A DNA stretch of 33,200 nucleotides from Planctomycetota bacterium (GTDB lineage: Bacteria; Planctomycetota; Phycisphaerae; SM23-33): the NCBI GenBank assembly GCA_003644335.1, contig QNCB01000001.1:1-33200 (forward strand), in the 5' to 3' direction. Position 1 is the first letter of the stretch, and the number at the start of each line of letters is the position of its first letter. The position numbers and the translations under genes were made by a program. Below, in pieces: positions 7,795 to 16,573 of the stretch. The notes beneath the pieces are model-generated. The model made no database searches. It saw only the letters and a program-made list of their open reading frames with translations, and was not told the DNA's origin.

Positions 7795-10680
7795 ATGGCT
7801 ATGCAACGACCTAACGTGATTGTCTTCCAAGAGTACGAGAGCATCACGGTAGCCCCCGACATCCCTGACCTAAATGTCATCGTTGTCGGCTACGCCTATC
7901 AGATTCTGGACTACTTGGATGATAAATCTGACTGTAAAGCTGACACAGGTTACGGTGTCGAAGACGGGGCTATCCCCGTTGCTGGATCTGACAACTACAC
8001 CGATCCTACAGCAGTGATATTGTCCAACCCGCCCAATATCGAGTCTGGTGCCCTTGTTTCGGAGGACAGCGTAAGCGTTTTCTTCGACGATTTGCGCGCC
8101 GTCGTGTCTGAGTGGGACGGTGTGGCTGCCACGCACGGGCGCTACACGCAGAACGACAACCTGTTTTGGGCTAACGACACCGACGGGTTAAACGCTGCGA
8201 CATTCCCTGCAACCAACGGTCAGCATTTCGGCTCTGAAGGAGTCGAAGCAGGCGATATCCTGCTGGTACAGCAAAACGCCGGTGGGTCTGCGGACTACAA
8301 GCTGACAGTTCGGGAGTTGTGTTACACCTTCTACGATGACAGTGTGACTCCGCTCACCTTCATTACTAACGGTGTCTCTCCTGGCGACATCATGACGGTG
8401 TGGAATGATTCGGCTCCCACCGTTCGCGACGGTACGTACATCGTGAAGCGTGTACTCACCGAAACTTCTCTTGAAGTCGAAGAGGTGATCCCCGGAGCCG
8501 GAAACATCACGGTTGCTGGTCCCAACTGTTTCATTCGGATTCAGTCTCCGGCAGGGGTTGTTCGCGTTGAAAACACCACCCCAGCTGACGGCGCACTCTA
8601 CGACACCTGTAACGCTCGAATGAATTCGGACTTCGGTGCCGACTACGTGGGTCCGCCTCCTGGAGCGTCTACCGAGAAGTGGCGAATCGAGCGTGAACTT
8701 GTCGACGTCGACCTGGACGCCACCGATTTCTCAGTGAGCGGAAACGAGATCACCATCAATGGAGCGTTGACTGTCGACGTAAGCGCTACACTGTTGGGAT
8801 GTCCCGTGACGTACTCTGAAATCTACGTGGAATACATGGCGCAGAGGACGGATCTCCAAACGGTCAACACACTGACCTCTACTGCCGAGATGGAAACTAC
8901 GCTTGGCAAGCTCGACGCACGGAATCCGTTATACGTTGGTGCATACATCGCCGCGCTGAACACCACGACTCCAGTGAAGGTCTACGGCCTTGGAGATTTC
9001 GCTTCGGAGGAGCTGGCGTACCTCGACTTCATCGATAAGATCAGTGCGGAGCGTGACATCTACGCCATTGTGCCACTGACCTACAACACCACGGTCCTGG
9101 CGTCCCTGAAGTCCATGGCTGAAAACCTGGCCGATCCGAACTATGTCCTGACCAATGGGATTAAGCAGAAGTTCCGCGCTATTTTGGGAGCGGTCAAGCT
9201 GGAGACTCAGAAGGTTATCCAGGACGTGACCGGCGGGGCGTCCACCTTGCAGAAAGCAGGGACTGCGCCGGTGGTCCCCACCAACGACGATTACCGCACC
9301 ATGAAGATCTCAGGTGCGGCAATGCCGGATCTCACAGCCGCGAAAGTCCTTCCGGGAGACCGAGTGCAGTTGCAACTCTGGGATGGTGCGGCGTTGCAGG
9401 CATTTGAGTTTACGATTTCGCACTATAACGGAGTTGTGACACTCAAAGAGGAACTCGAAGTCGACCTCAATACCGCCCAGCCTGTGACCCAGCAAGGTCT
9501 CCCGGTCTGGGGTGCGGGTCCGGGTACGTGGGATAACTGGCTTCCTGCGGGCTACACCTACGCGCACGCCACGGAAACCTTTGCCATCGTAGACCCTGAC
9601 GGTATTCCAAAGGTGTCGTTCATCCCGGGCGTCGGTAACCTAACGCTTGAAGCAGCTAACCTCGATGATTACTACCTGGTTCTTCAAGTGCCGGGAGCGA
9701 CGTTCATTACGGACGGTGTCATCCCTGGAGATACCCTTCAGATGCCGCTGGATTGCGAGGCTGACCCGGGTGATTGGGATGACCTGACCAACCTGCAGGA
9801 GTGGGAGGTCAACGCCATCCTGAGTCAAGAACGGATAGAAGTTCGAAATGAGGGAACCAACAGCTCAACGGTGGCGAACGAGCTCCCGCACCTGAAGAAG
9901 CGCTCTCTAGTGCCGCCACTTACCGGTGTTTTGGAAGACGTCACCAATGGCGACATTTTCTTCCGCATCATGAGGGACATGGACAAAACCGAGCAGGTCA
10001 CGTCCATGGTTGCGGTAGCTACGAGCTTCACGAGCAAGCGTCTCGTCCTGGCGTATCCGGATTCGGTGGACATTTCTGGGCTGGTGGACGGCAGCAAGCC
10101 CCGGTACGGCTCGAATACTCCAGCGGAAGCCGACCCGCAGCCGGGTTACTACCTGGCATGTGCTATCGGTGGACAGACTGCCGGGCAGCCGTCGCAACAA
10201 GGCTTTACGAACCTGGGAATCTCCGGGATCTCGAAGCTCTACAACTCGAGCACGTACTTCAACGAACAGCAGATCACCGATCTGTCCAACGGCGGCGTGT
10301 ACGTCTTCATCCAGGACAACCTGGCGTCACTACCGTACAGTGTGCACGAAGTCACAACGGACACGACAGCGCTGGAAACCGGTGAGTACATGGTGGTGAA
10401 GAATTTCGACTTCATCGCCTGGACGTTCCTCGATACCCTCTTCCCGTTCCTGGGGATCTGGAATGTTACCCCGGAAACCATCGAGTTCATTCGGCAGGCT
10501 ATACGGACGACTATCGAGGCTCTCCGAGCCCGGTATGTTTCGAAGATCGGACCGCCTTTGATTGACGCGGTCATTGATGGTGTGGAAGAATCAGACTTGA
10601 GCACGGATCGGATCGAGGCGTACGTGAGCGTCGATCTTCCGATGGTCCTTAACACGATTGGACTGCACTTGGTGGCGTAA
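7795..10680 (+). CDS. Tail sheath protein (oversized)
   Basis: 961 residues with GGAGG 8 bases before the ATG. The start, RPNVIVFQEYESITVAP then NVIVVG, is the typical sheath opening. The C-terminal 110 residues (FIRQAIRTTIEALRARYVSK through VDLPMVLNTIGLHLV) match the conserved sheath end domain that makes inter-subunit contacts. A central region (SAERDIYAIVPLTYNTTVLA) fits the core. Most sheaths are about 400-700 residues, so 250 or more residues here are probably inserted domains on the outer surface (roughly 90-320 and 480-700). The sheath contracts to drive the tube through the envelope. Confidence 0.85.
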   Translation: MAMQRPNVIVFQEYESITVAPDIPDLNVIVVGYAYQILDYLDDKSDCKADTGYGVEDGAIPVAGSDNYTDPTAVILSNPPNIESGALVSEDSVSVFFDDLRAVVSEWDGVAATHGRYTQNDNLFWANDTDGLNAATFPATNGQHFGSEGVEAGDILLVQQNAGGSADYKLTVRELCYTFYDDSVTPLTFITNGVSPGDIMTVWNDSAPTVRDGTYIVKRVLTETSLEVEEVIPGAGNITVAGPNCFIRIQSPAGVVRVENTTPADGALYDTCNARMNSDFGADYVGPPPGASTEKWRIERELVDVDLDATDFSVSGNEITINGALTVDVSATLLGCPVTYSEIYVEYMAQRTDLQTVNTLTSTAEMETTLGKLDARNPLYVGAYIAALNTTTPVKVYGLGDFASEELAYLDFIDKISAERDIYAIVPLTYNTTVLASLKSMAENLADPNYVLTNGIKQKFRAILGAVKLETQKVIQDVTGGASTLQKAGTAPVVPTNDDYRTMKISGAAMPDLTAAKVLPGDRVQLQLWDGAALQAFEFTISHYNGVVTLKEELEVDLNTAQPVTQQGLPVWGAGPGTWDNWLPAGYTYAHATETFAIVDPDGIPKVSFIPGVGNLTLEAANLDDYYLVLQVPGATFITDGVIPGDTLQMPLDCEADPGDWDDLTNLQEWEVNAILSQERIEVRNEGTNSSTVANELPHLKKRSLVPPLTGVLEDVTNGDIFFRIMRDMDKTEQVTSMVAVATSFTSKRLVLAYPDSVDISGLVDGSKPRYGSNTPAEADPQPGYYLACAIGGQTAGQPSQQGFTNLGISGISKLYNSSTYFNEQQITDLSNGGVYVFIQDNLASLPYSVHEVTTDTTALETGEYMVVKNFDFIAWTFLDTLFPFLGIWNVTPETIEFIRQAIRTTIEALRARYVSKIGPPLIDAVIDGVEESDLSTDRIEAYVSVDLPMVLNTIGLHLVA

Positions 10681-11397
10681 ATGGAGAAGGTCAGCGAAGA
10701 CGTCATCGTCAAAACTGCACACCTGATAGGTGTGACACAGGCGATGTTAGACAAAGGCTACACTAAAGATGGAGTGAAGTTGGCGTACGTCCAGTCTGGC
10801 GTGTTCCCGGAAGACATTGCTGACTATTTCGTAAAGGCCGCAGCCGAGACAAATCTGACCAAGGAAGCCATAGCGCCCGCTGTTGTTGCAGGAATTGCTG
10901 CTATCGGATCCAAAGTAGGTCCGTGGCTTCTTCGGGGTGCTAAAGCGATTGGTCGTTGGGCAGGTAAGTCCAAGGGTACCCTTATGAATAAGGGAACTCA
11001 GATGGAGGGTCTCAAAGGTAAAGCTACGCAGTTAGCAGGGAAAGCTGTCGGCGGAGCAGGGGCCGGAGCCGGTAAAGTCGTGAAAGGTCTGGGTAAAAAG
11101 ACTGTTCAGGGAACGGCCGCGGTTCGGCAAGCAGGCCAAGCGTGGCAGGGAGCACAAGGTGCAGGAGCTAAAGCCAAGCTTCTCGGATCTGGAGCCGTTA
11201 ACGCCGGTAAGGGTCTTGTGTTCGGGAGCGGAAAAGGGGTTGGAGGGGGCATCGGACGCGCAGGATTCTATGGTAGTATGGGAGCAGGGGCCTTGACTAT
11301 GGCTCGAGGCAGAGGCGGCACACAAGCAAGTCCGCAGATGCAGCGGATGCAACAGATGCAGCAGATGTACCCGCAACAGCGGATGTACGGAGGATAG
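10681..11397 (+). CDS. Basic glycine/alanine-rich protein with N-terminal helical domain
   Basis: 238 residues starting directly after the sheath stop. Residues 1-60 are helical with IVKTAHLIG and FVKAAAE (shared Lys-x-Ala motif). Residues 63-85 are a hydrophobic Gly/Ala segment. Residues 90-210 are a low-complexity Gly/Ala/Lys region, and the end has Met/Gln repeats (MQRMQQMQQMYPQQRMYGG). It sits between sheath and tube genes. The basic, flexible, membrane-compatible composition suggests a virion protein that is packaged or ejected, but this is inference. Part of the glycine-zipper group. Confidence 0.6.
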   Translation: MEKVSEDVIVKTAHLIGVTQAMLDKGYTKDGVKLAYVQSGVFPEDIADYFVKAAAETNLTKEAIAPAVVAGIAAIGSKVGPWLLRGAKAIGRWAGKSKGTLMNKGTQMEGLKGKATQLAGKAVGGAGAGAGKVVKGLGKKTVQGTAAVRQAGQAWQGAQGAGAKAKLLGSGAVNAGKGLVFGSGKGVGGGIGRAGFYGSMGAGALTMARGRGGTQASPQMQRMQQMQQMYPQQRMYGG

Positions 11398-11398
11398 C

Positions 11399-12172
11399 AT
11401 GCCAAGTAATGTACCACTGGGAATCACGAAGGGCATTGGGAACTGGTTTTCCCAGCAGCACTCCGTTGAACGCGTCACGGACAACGCGGCGTATACCTCA
11501 GCCCACCCAGACGATACCCTGGTGTTGGCGGGTCCTCCGCGTAAATTGAGCGTACAGGAGCAGGCCTCCTCCGGATGGCAGAGCCTTCTGGCTATCGGCA
11601 TGATGCAGACGTTTCAGATTACGTCGCAGAAGCCGACTCAACCGCTGATGGCGTTGGGGTCCGGACGCACGTTCTACGTGAGTGGCAAGAGCCAGACCAC
11701 GTGGCGGATTGGCCGACTGTTCGCCAACGGTCGCAACTTGCTGCGGGCGCTGTACCATAACGCGGTCGCCGGAGGCGTAGAAGTTCAGAAGCTGGACGAT
11801 CCTGCCTCCGAGAATCAGTTCGACAACATGTTTACGAACCTGGACTCCGAGCTGTACTACATACCGTTTGGCCTCGGAGCCATCTTCAAGGACAAAGTTC
11901 ACGACCTGATCGGTGGTTTCTACGCTGAGTTGGCCATGATCAATAGCTACACTGTGGGCTTCACCGCAGGGCAGAATATGGTCATGGAAGACGTTGGTGG
12001 AATGTGCGACCGGCTACTGCCGTTCCGGCCCACGTCTGTGGCGCAAATGTCGAATGTTCCACGCTCGACTATCGACCAGGTCATCGGCTTCGTTCACAGC
12101 AATGAAGACACTCTCACCAAGAATACGGGCATTACCGATACTCAGCTGGATAAAGCTGACGCGTACCCGTAA
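11399..12172 (+). CDS. Probable tail tube protein
   Basis: 257 residues. A core of alternating strands and short turns (TFQITSQKPTQPLMALGSGR, TFYVSGKSQTTWRIGRLFAN) followed by a helix-rich C-terminal half. Length and position one gene after the sheath, before the spike, match the tail tube in contractile phages. A GGAGG site sits within the end of the preceding gene, 7 bases before the ATG. No Cys-rich or enzymatic motifs. A tube fold prediction or detection in the tail by mass spectrometry would confirm it. Confidence 0.55.
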   Translation: MPSNVPLGITKGIGNWFSQQHSVERVTDNAAYTSAHPDDTLVLAGPPRKLSVQEQASSGWQSLLAIGMMQTFQITSQKPTQPLMALGSGRTFYVSGKSQTTWRIGRLFANGRNLLRALYHNAVAGGVEVQKLDDPASENQFDNMFTNLDSELYYIPFGLGAIFKDKVHDLIGGFYAELAMINSYTVGFTAGQNMVMEDVGGMCDRLLPFRPTSVAQMSNVPRSTIDQVIGFVHSNEDTLTKNTGITDTQLDKADAYP

Positions 12173-12184
12173 TCCTGCTATAGT
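12156..12184 (+). promoter_or_regulatory. Putative leaderless promoter for the spike gene
   Basis: CTGACG (12156-12161), 17 bases, TATAGT (12179-12184), then ATG at 12194 nine bases later. There is no Shine-Dalgarno sequence in the interval, so the message would be leaderless or carry a leader of only a few bases. The -35 lies inside the previous gene. Confidence 0.45.
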
Positions 12185-12193
12185 TTTCGTGTT

Positions 12194-13756
12194 ATGCCAC
12201 CACGGAAATTTAAACACCTCGATTCATCTGAAGAAGTCCGACGCACCGCCCTGGGCGAACAGCCCATGCGGAATAACCTCTACGGTCCCGGCGGTAAGAT
12301 GCTCGCCGAGATCCAAAAGTACGACCCCAAATCCGACACGTACCTCTTGGTCAGCAGGGGACTCGGTGGCGTTCCGGGACAAGCGGGGGGGCGGAGACTC
12401 GCTGGAGTTCCTCGCCGCGTAGAAGATCCGGGAACCATTGCACCACTCGAGAATGGTACAGTAGTTGTTGTCGATACCTCTCTGGGGTTTCCGTATATCG
12501 ACGGTGTCCTGAACATCAACGCTTCGAGCGAAAAACGTGAACGTGCTCCGCAGCCCCCGTCGCTCGCCGGTGCTGAAGGGTCTACTGTCACTGAAGCGAT
12601 GGTCACGGACGGAATGCCGGGGTATTACAAAAACGTCCAGACTCCGGATGACGTAGTTCCTGGAGACTTTGTTCGTATGTCCCCTGACGGAAATTACCTC
12701 GCTATTTTACGAGGTAAAGAGAGTCGCCTGTACGGGAGTGAGAAAGCCCAAATTTCCGTTATCGGGTTGAACGACCTGATTCGTGTGATTTGCGAGGACT
12801 ACGAACACTTCAATGGTTTTGGGACTTTTAAGATTTCCAATGCTGAAGGACGCGGGAATATTGAAGTGCGAGGAGGCGCAGACCAGCTCAACGAAACCGG
12901 AGGTGATGAGGAGCAGTGGACCTTCCATCTCGATATCGGAGACCAAGGAGAATTCTTCGATATGCGCATCACCACTCTTGACGGCAAGACTCTGTCACAG
13001 TTCAAGCTCACGCCTGACGGCCAAATAAGATTGATGGCGGTGAAGGGCATCGAACTCGTCAACGCTGACGGAGCCCCCCGAAGTGAAGAAATAGGGGGCG
13101 ACCACTATCGGCGAGTGATGGGCAGTACGAAAGATAAAATCTCTGGAGCGGCAACTACGACCATCGAAGGTGAACGCACTACGAATACGTCAGAGAGTGA
13201 CAAGAAGGTTATAGGAAACGACCAGGTCAAAACCATCAATCGAAACAAAGTTACACAAGTCGGAGGTAACTTACAGGAGACAATTACAGGTGGAGATCCT
13301 CTCACCGCAAAGCCTACAAATGTTGCAGTAGACCGACAGGTTTTGAATGGAAGCTACTTCTTGGAACTGGGTAATCCTACCGCCGGGGCTAACCCCTCCG
13401 CCATGGCGGGGTACAACGTTTTTGTAAATAATGGTGAGATAACTTTTGGAGAGAACCCTCGAGCCCTCGTACCAGTTACGATGGCTAATGTAAATTTGAA
13501 CACATCACAACCGAACTCCGTAGCTTTAGGAGGCACTGTGGGTCCTGGAGCAACCATGGCGGTACAGCACGCAATGTTGTTTGAACCCTTCTCTTCGATG
13601 ATGGCTACGTTGATCTCGTTATTAGACTCCCATACACACGCAACAGCGTGGGGTCCTTCAAGTCCCGCTATGGCGCCTCAGCCCGGAGGTTTTTCATCAG
13701 CGTTGTCGTCAACTCTCCCCAATATCTCAAGTATTCGGGTCCTTATTGGGGCATAA
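12194..13756 (+). CDS. Baseplate spike / puncturing protein (gp5- or VgrG-like)
   Basis: 520 residues. A 75-residue N-terminal arm leads to an OB-like segment (NGTVVVVDTSLGFPYIDGVL, 88-107). Mixed domains follow, then from about 300 to 370 a repetitive Gly/Val/Thr run (ISGAATTTIEGERTTNTSES, VTQVGGNLQETITGG) like the triple beta-helix of T4 gp5 and VgrG. Near the end, DSHTHATAWGPSSP (478-491) resembles the His tip motif that binds metal in phage spikes. Spike trimers pierce the outer layer at the tube end. No lysozyme domain is visible. Confidence 0.7.
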   Translation: MPPRKFKHLDSSEEVRRTALGEQPMRNNLYGPGGKMLAEIQKYDPKSDTYLLVSRGLGGVPGQAGGRRLAGVPRRVEDPGTIAPLENGTVVVVDTSLGFPYIDGVLNINASSEKRERAPQPPSLAGAEGSTVTEAMVTDGMPGYYKNVQTPDDVVPGDFVRMSPDGNYLAILRGKESRLYGSEKAQISVIGLNDLIRVICEDYEHFNGFGTFKISNAEGRGNIEVRGGADQLNETGGDEEQWTFHLDIGDQGEFFDMRITTLDGKTLSQFKLTPDGQIRLMAVKGIELVNADGAPRSEEIGGDHYRRVMGSTKDKISGAATTTIEGERTTNTSESDKKVIGNDQVKTINRNKVTQVGGNLQETITGGDPLTAKPTNVAVDRQVLNGSYFLELGNPTAGANPSAMAGYNVFVNNGEITFGENPRALVPVTMANVNLNTSQPNSVALGGTVGPGATMAVQHAMLFEPFSSMMATLISLLDSHTHATAWGPSSPAMAPQPGGFSSALSSTLPNISSIRVLIGA

Positions 13757-13763
13757 TCGCGGC

Positions 13764-13792
13764 TTGTATAAGGCGCACAGACATCCTATACT
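13764..13792 (+). promoter_or_regulatory. Putative sigma70-type promoter before the 13845 gene
   Basis: TTGTAT (13764-13769), 17 bases, TATACT (13787-13792). The roughly 45-base leader can fold with CTCC (820-823 of this block) or CCCT against GGAGGG, the ribosome site, so the start may be partly masked. Confidence 0.45.
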
Positions 13793-13844
13793 TGGTTCAG
13801 CAAATTTGAGAGAGCGAGGCTCCCTACAACGGAGGGTTTGAGAA

Positions 13845-14774
13845 ATGCCTAAACTAATCGCTGCAGCCTTGATCAATGACGTAACTATCCAAGATCCGTT
13901 CCCGACGGATGACAAGCTCGTCATTTCGCTTCCGCACAGAGCAGCGGGTGCTCCCCCCACGTTCGTCGAGACGGACGTGACACGTGGGCAACTCGAACGC
14001 TTGCGGGATCAGATGGTGGGGTTGGAATCTCAAGGATTGATCCGATGGAGCGTCGAAGCATCGGATGAAGATGAGCGCGCTGACGAGTTCGGGTATGAGG
14101 GCCTCCCCATGCTCAGCTGGATTGACATAGCTGCCAACCCGCTCTCTGTGGGTGGTGGTGTCGCGGGTGGGACCATCACAGGAATCAACCTCCTAGGTGG
14201 TCAGGTCAAAGATCACGTCACTTTTGGGGACGTTGCGGACCCCAACAACTGGCTACGTCTCGACTTGCGCGTCACAGATATCGAGCTCAGTGGTGACTCG
14301 AATACGGGTGGCTTTTTCAATTTCAGCATTGTCGATGCCGGTCTTGGTAACCCGATTGCGGTGAACACCTATACCCCCGCTGTCGGTACCGGGCCGTACG
14401 ACCCGACTTTCGTTCCGGCTGAAATCATCATGGAAGTCGACTTTGCGAACGTGGCCCATACCTGGGCTGCTCTGGGTGCGGTGATCAACGGTGCTGCAGG
14501 TCCTGGTCCCGCCGATATCTGTCAGGCAGTGTGGGATGTCGGTACTGACCCGATTACCCAGGCGTACGCAGCTGAGCGCTCCTCGGGGCTGCTCAACGGA
14601 GCCGGTTCCAGTCTGACTATCGGAGGCGCACCCGCGACCATCGATCTGATCGAGGATACCCGCGTGATTTACTCCATCGCGGCTCCCATCGTCGGTGCAG
14701 CCGGTGACATCGCCCAGATTGATCTCCGGACGAACAACAAGCTGGCTCAGATCAGCGCCATCCTCGTGGCCTAA
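13845..14774 (+). CDS. Virion structural protein
   Basis: 309 residues with GGAGGG 8 bases before ATG. An N-terminal helical/mixed domain (1-90) precedes a beta-rich body high in Gly, Ala, Asp and Thr. The end (IAQIDLRTNNKLAQISAILV) is beta-like. It has its own promoter and is followed by a strong bidirectional terminator, so it can be expressed as a single unit, as is common for abundant virion proteins. No enzyme motif; specific role unknown. Confidence 0.6.
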   Translation: MPKLIAAALINDVTIQDPFPTDDKLVISLPHRAAGAPPTFVETDVTRGQLERLRDQMVGLESQGLIRWSVEASDEDERADEFGYEGLPMLSWIDIAANPLSVGGGVAGGTITGINLLGGQVKDHVTFGDVADPNNWLRLDLRVTDIELSGDSNTGGFFNFSIVDAGLGNPIAVNTYTPAVGTGPYDPTFVPAEIIMEVDFANVAHTWAALGAVINGAAGPGPADICQAVWDVGTDPITQAYAAERSSGLLNGAGSSLTIGGAPATIDLIEDTRVIYSIAAPIVGAAGDIAQIDLRTNNKLAQISAILVA

Positions 14775-14783
14775 AACCAAAAA

Positions 14784-14817
14784 AAAGAGGCGCAACGGTT
14801 TTTCGTTACGCCTCTTT
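14784..14817. terminator. Bidirectional intrinsic terminator
   Basis: AAAGAGGCG/CGCCTCTTT plus AACG/CGTT, one C-A mismatch and a 6-base T-rich loop. T-runs follow on both strands. It separates the plus-strand structural block from the minus-strand island. Confidence 0.85.
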
Positions 14818-14820
14818 GGT

Positions 14821-15177
14821 TCATTCATCTTCAGCACGGATCGCTTCCTGCTCGAACGGATTATTATCCGTATCGCCAGTGAACAACCATGCCTTTACCG
14901 TTTCGTAGTAGTACCCAGGTAGGAAACGTACCAGTCCACCACGGTCGCGAATCTGGTCGCAGTGTTTTAGCTCATGGCGCAAGTTTCGGGGAGTGAAATC
15001 CTCCATCGAACGAAACATGATGATCTCACCAAGAGCGAAGGATGTTTTCTGCGCGTGTCTTCTATCCCAGGTCGCAGTGTCTTTGTAACAGTAGAGCTCC
15101 ACGCCTCTTTCCGTGCGAATGTAATGCCCTCGAACTTGGGCCCACAAACGTAGAGCATCGATTAACCAATCTCCCAT
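14821..15177 (-). CDS. Compact HExxH metallopeptidase-like protein
   Basis: 118 residues. RHELKHCDQ at 67-75 contains HELKH, a zinc HExxH signature. Near the end NPFEQEA (106-112) supplies a downstream acidic group in the arrangement seen in DUF4157-like putative peptidases (HExxHxxQ then P-E-EA). No signal peptide or membrane helix. GAGGAGG precedes the start, but start and ribosome site lie in a hairpin (15171-15195) that also contains the previous gene's stop, so translation is probably coupled. Substrate unknown: a morphogenesis, toxin-like or host-directed protease are all possible. Confidence 0.6.
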   Translation of the reverse strand: MGDWLIDALRLWAQVRGHYIRTERGVELYCYKDTATWDRRHAQKTSFALGEIIMFRSMEDFTPRNLRHELKHCDQIRDRGGLVRFLPGYYYETVKAWLFTGDTDNNPFEQEAIRAEDE

Positions 15178-15195
15178 GCAACCTCCTCATGGGAG
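15171..15195 (-). promoter_or_regulatory. Start-codon hairpin coupling two genes
   Basis: CTCCCATG (171-178 of this block) pairs perfectly with CATGGGAG (188-195). On the minus strand the AGGAGG site is in the 9-base loop and the ATG of the metallopeptidase gene is in the 3' arm. The upstream gene's TGA is at the loop edge, so a terminating ribosome would open it. Confidence 0.6.
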
Positions 15196-15813
15196 AATCC
15201 CTCGAGACCGACATTCTTCGTAAAATTGATCGAGCTTTGCGTACGCTTCTTCCACGCCCACCCCTAGCTCATCTTCGGGGTAAGTATACCGTATGGTAGG
15301 AGCGACTTCTTCGAGATCTTTTATCCAGCGTATTCTCTTGGTGCGTCTCTTGATATTGACACGACGAATGAGTAGGACTGCGTCTTCAATCTCTTTGTCG
15401 TCCAACTTTTTGAGTGGTACGACCTTGCCAGCAGCGTTCATCCACATGTCGAAGTCCTCTATCCATCTCCAGTTTTTCGCGACTCTTGTGCTATCTAGTT
15501 TCTCTTGTTTCTCTGTTGATCGGTGTTTCACAGCTTTTCCAAGCTCACAATAGTAAAGCTCACTGAGCGTGAGTGCTACTCGCTGCTTTTCCCCCTTAAC
15601 TATCATCTTTACTCGAACGTCTTTGGGCTTTACGCCGTTCTCTAGTTGGTGCTTGACTACACGCACATCTAAGGCGTGTTTTTCACACCCCGGAATGTAG
15701 ATGCGACTACCGTCCTTGAGTGTGGCTACGAGTTCCACACAGCAATCTTTTTGGCACCCTTGTATAGTGCACCCTGTGTGGTCAGACCGGTGCTTATGTA
15801 GATAATGTCCCAT
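15187..15813 (-). CDS. Unknown protein with N-terminal Cys/His cluster
   Basis: 208 residues from ATG 15813, which has GAGGAA 6 bases upstream; the longer 15852 start would begin inside the terminator of the preceding minus gene. Residues 1-45 are Cys/His-rich (HYLHKHRSDHTGCT, CQKDCC, GCEKH), suggesting zinc. The rest is a basic, helical and strand mix with KRRTKRIRWIKDLEEV near 160. Possibly a nucleic-acid-binding protein. It lies between an intrinsic terminator and the metallopeptidase gene and probably forms one unit with the latter. Confidence 0.6.
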   Translation of the reverse strand: MGHYLHKHRSDHTGCTIQGCQKDCCVELVATLKDGSRIYIPGCEKHALDVRVVKHQLENGVKPKDVRVKMIVKGEKQRVALTLSELYYCELGKAVKHRSTEKQEKLDSTRVAKNWRWIEDFDMWMNAAGKVVPLKKLDDKEIEDAVLLIRRVNIKRRTKRIRWIKDLEEVAPTIRYTYPEDELGVGVEEAYAKLDQFYEECRSRGILP

Positions 15814-15826
15814 AAAGTTCCTCACA

Positions 15827-15860
15827 CCAAAAAAGACGCGAGGGGGGAGCACCCCTCGCG
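15827..15860 (-). terminator. Intrinsic terminator on the minus strand
   Basis: A perfect 9-bp stem CGCGAGGGG/CCCCTCGCG with a 6-base loop, followed on the minus strand by TC then a T-run. It ends the 15873 gene and lies in the leader of the next minus gene, so that gene needs read-through or its own promoter. Confidence 0.8.
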
Positions 15861-15872
15861 CCTCGACGGCGG

Positions 15873-16007
15873 CTACTTGTCGTCGCCCTGGTTGTCATCC
15901 GCATTCTCCTTGCGCTTCTTGCGGATGACGGAAACGACGGCCTCACCGCCGCGGAGGACCGCGTAGGTGGCGACGGGCACTATCAAACCTTTGAAGAACG
16001 CTCTCAT
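15873..16007 (-). CDS. 44-residue membrane-type miniprotein
   Basis: ATG 16005-16007 on the minus strand behind AAAGGAAG at good spacing; stop just before the terminator at 15860. The product starts MRAFFKGLIVPVATYAVLRG, one short hydrophobic helix, then a basic and acidic tail (IRKKRKEN). The strong ribosome site and dedicated terminator support a real gene. Candidate small holin-like or regulatory membrane protein, but no family recognised. Confidence 0.6.
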   Translation of the reverse strand: MRAFFKGLIVPVATYAVLRGGEAVVSVIRKKRKENADDNQGDDK

Positions 16008-16065
16008 TTTTTCTTCCTTTCGTAGTTCTACCCCTCAGAAGTCTGGAGGGCTGTTTCTGAGTACA

Positions 16066-16302
16066 CTAACTTGTACCGTTTTCACCATCGGTTTTTGAAG
16101 GATCTGGGGACTCTTTTTCGGACTTTTCAGACTCTGAAGACTCTGGTTCCTCTTTCGACTCTTGGTTTTTTCTCTGTTTCCTCTCGGATAACCAATCCGC
16201 AGTTTTCTCGACGATTTGCTCACCGAGAACTGCCAGGACGGCTACCCCCACCTCAATCAGGATCATTTTCCAGGGTGGGCCACCTCTACCTTTCTTCGCC
16301 AT
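16066..16302 (-). CDS. 78-residue membrane-anchored protein with charged tail
   Basis: AAAGGAG precedes ATG 16300-16302 at about 11 bases. Residues 12-27 (KMILIEVGVAVLAVLG) are a membrane helix. IVEKTADWL carries the recurrent Lys-x-Ala motif. The C-terminal half is an extremely Glu/Ser/Lys-rich disordered tail. With the 44-residue neighbour it forms a pair of small membrane proteins transcribed away from the structural genes. A lysis or superinfection-exclusion role is conceivable but not shown. Confidence 0.65.
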   Translation of the reverse strand: MAKKGRGGPPWKMILIEVGVAVLAVLGEQIVEKTADWLSERKQRKNQESKEEPESSESEKSEKESPDPSKTDGENGTS

Positions 16303-16336
16303 TGTCTCTTACTCCTTTCTTTGCTATCGTTTTTTA

Positions 16337-16573
16337 ATGACGTGGCACCAACAAACAGAGTCGTCGGAACTCGAAAAATTGGGTAAGATTACTGTGCGGC
16401 TCATCCGTGTAATGACGTACGAGAAGCTGGCTCGGGCACAAGCTCAGCTTAGAGCCCACGGGGTGCAAACTGAATTTCTCGATACGTTTAGGAAACACGC
16501 GGCTGCCGACCTGAAGAATCTGAGAAACCATGAGTCTGAATCTGGAGAGCGGAAAACGCGCAGCGACAGCTAA
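16337..16573 (+). CDS. Small helical protein
   Basis: 78 residues from ATG 16337, only 34 bases from the divergent minus-strand start. No ribosome site is visible, so the start is uncertain or the message is leaderless; no clear -10 is found. The product is helical and charged (YEKLARAQAQLRAHG) with no membrane segment. It overlaps the next gene by 44 bases. A coding role is likely from its place between two genes, but support is moderate. Confidence 0.45.
   Translation: MTWHQQTESSELEKLGKITVRLIRVMTYEKLARAQAQLRAHGVQTEFLDTFRKHAAADLKNLRNHESESGERKTRSDS

Noticed and set aside
15187..15852. Longer start of the minus-strand Cys/His protein at 15852
   Set aside because: The extra 13 codons lie in the terminator stem; ATG 15813 has a GAGGAA ribosome site.
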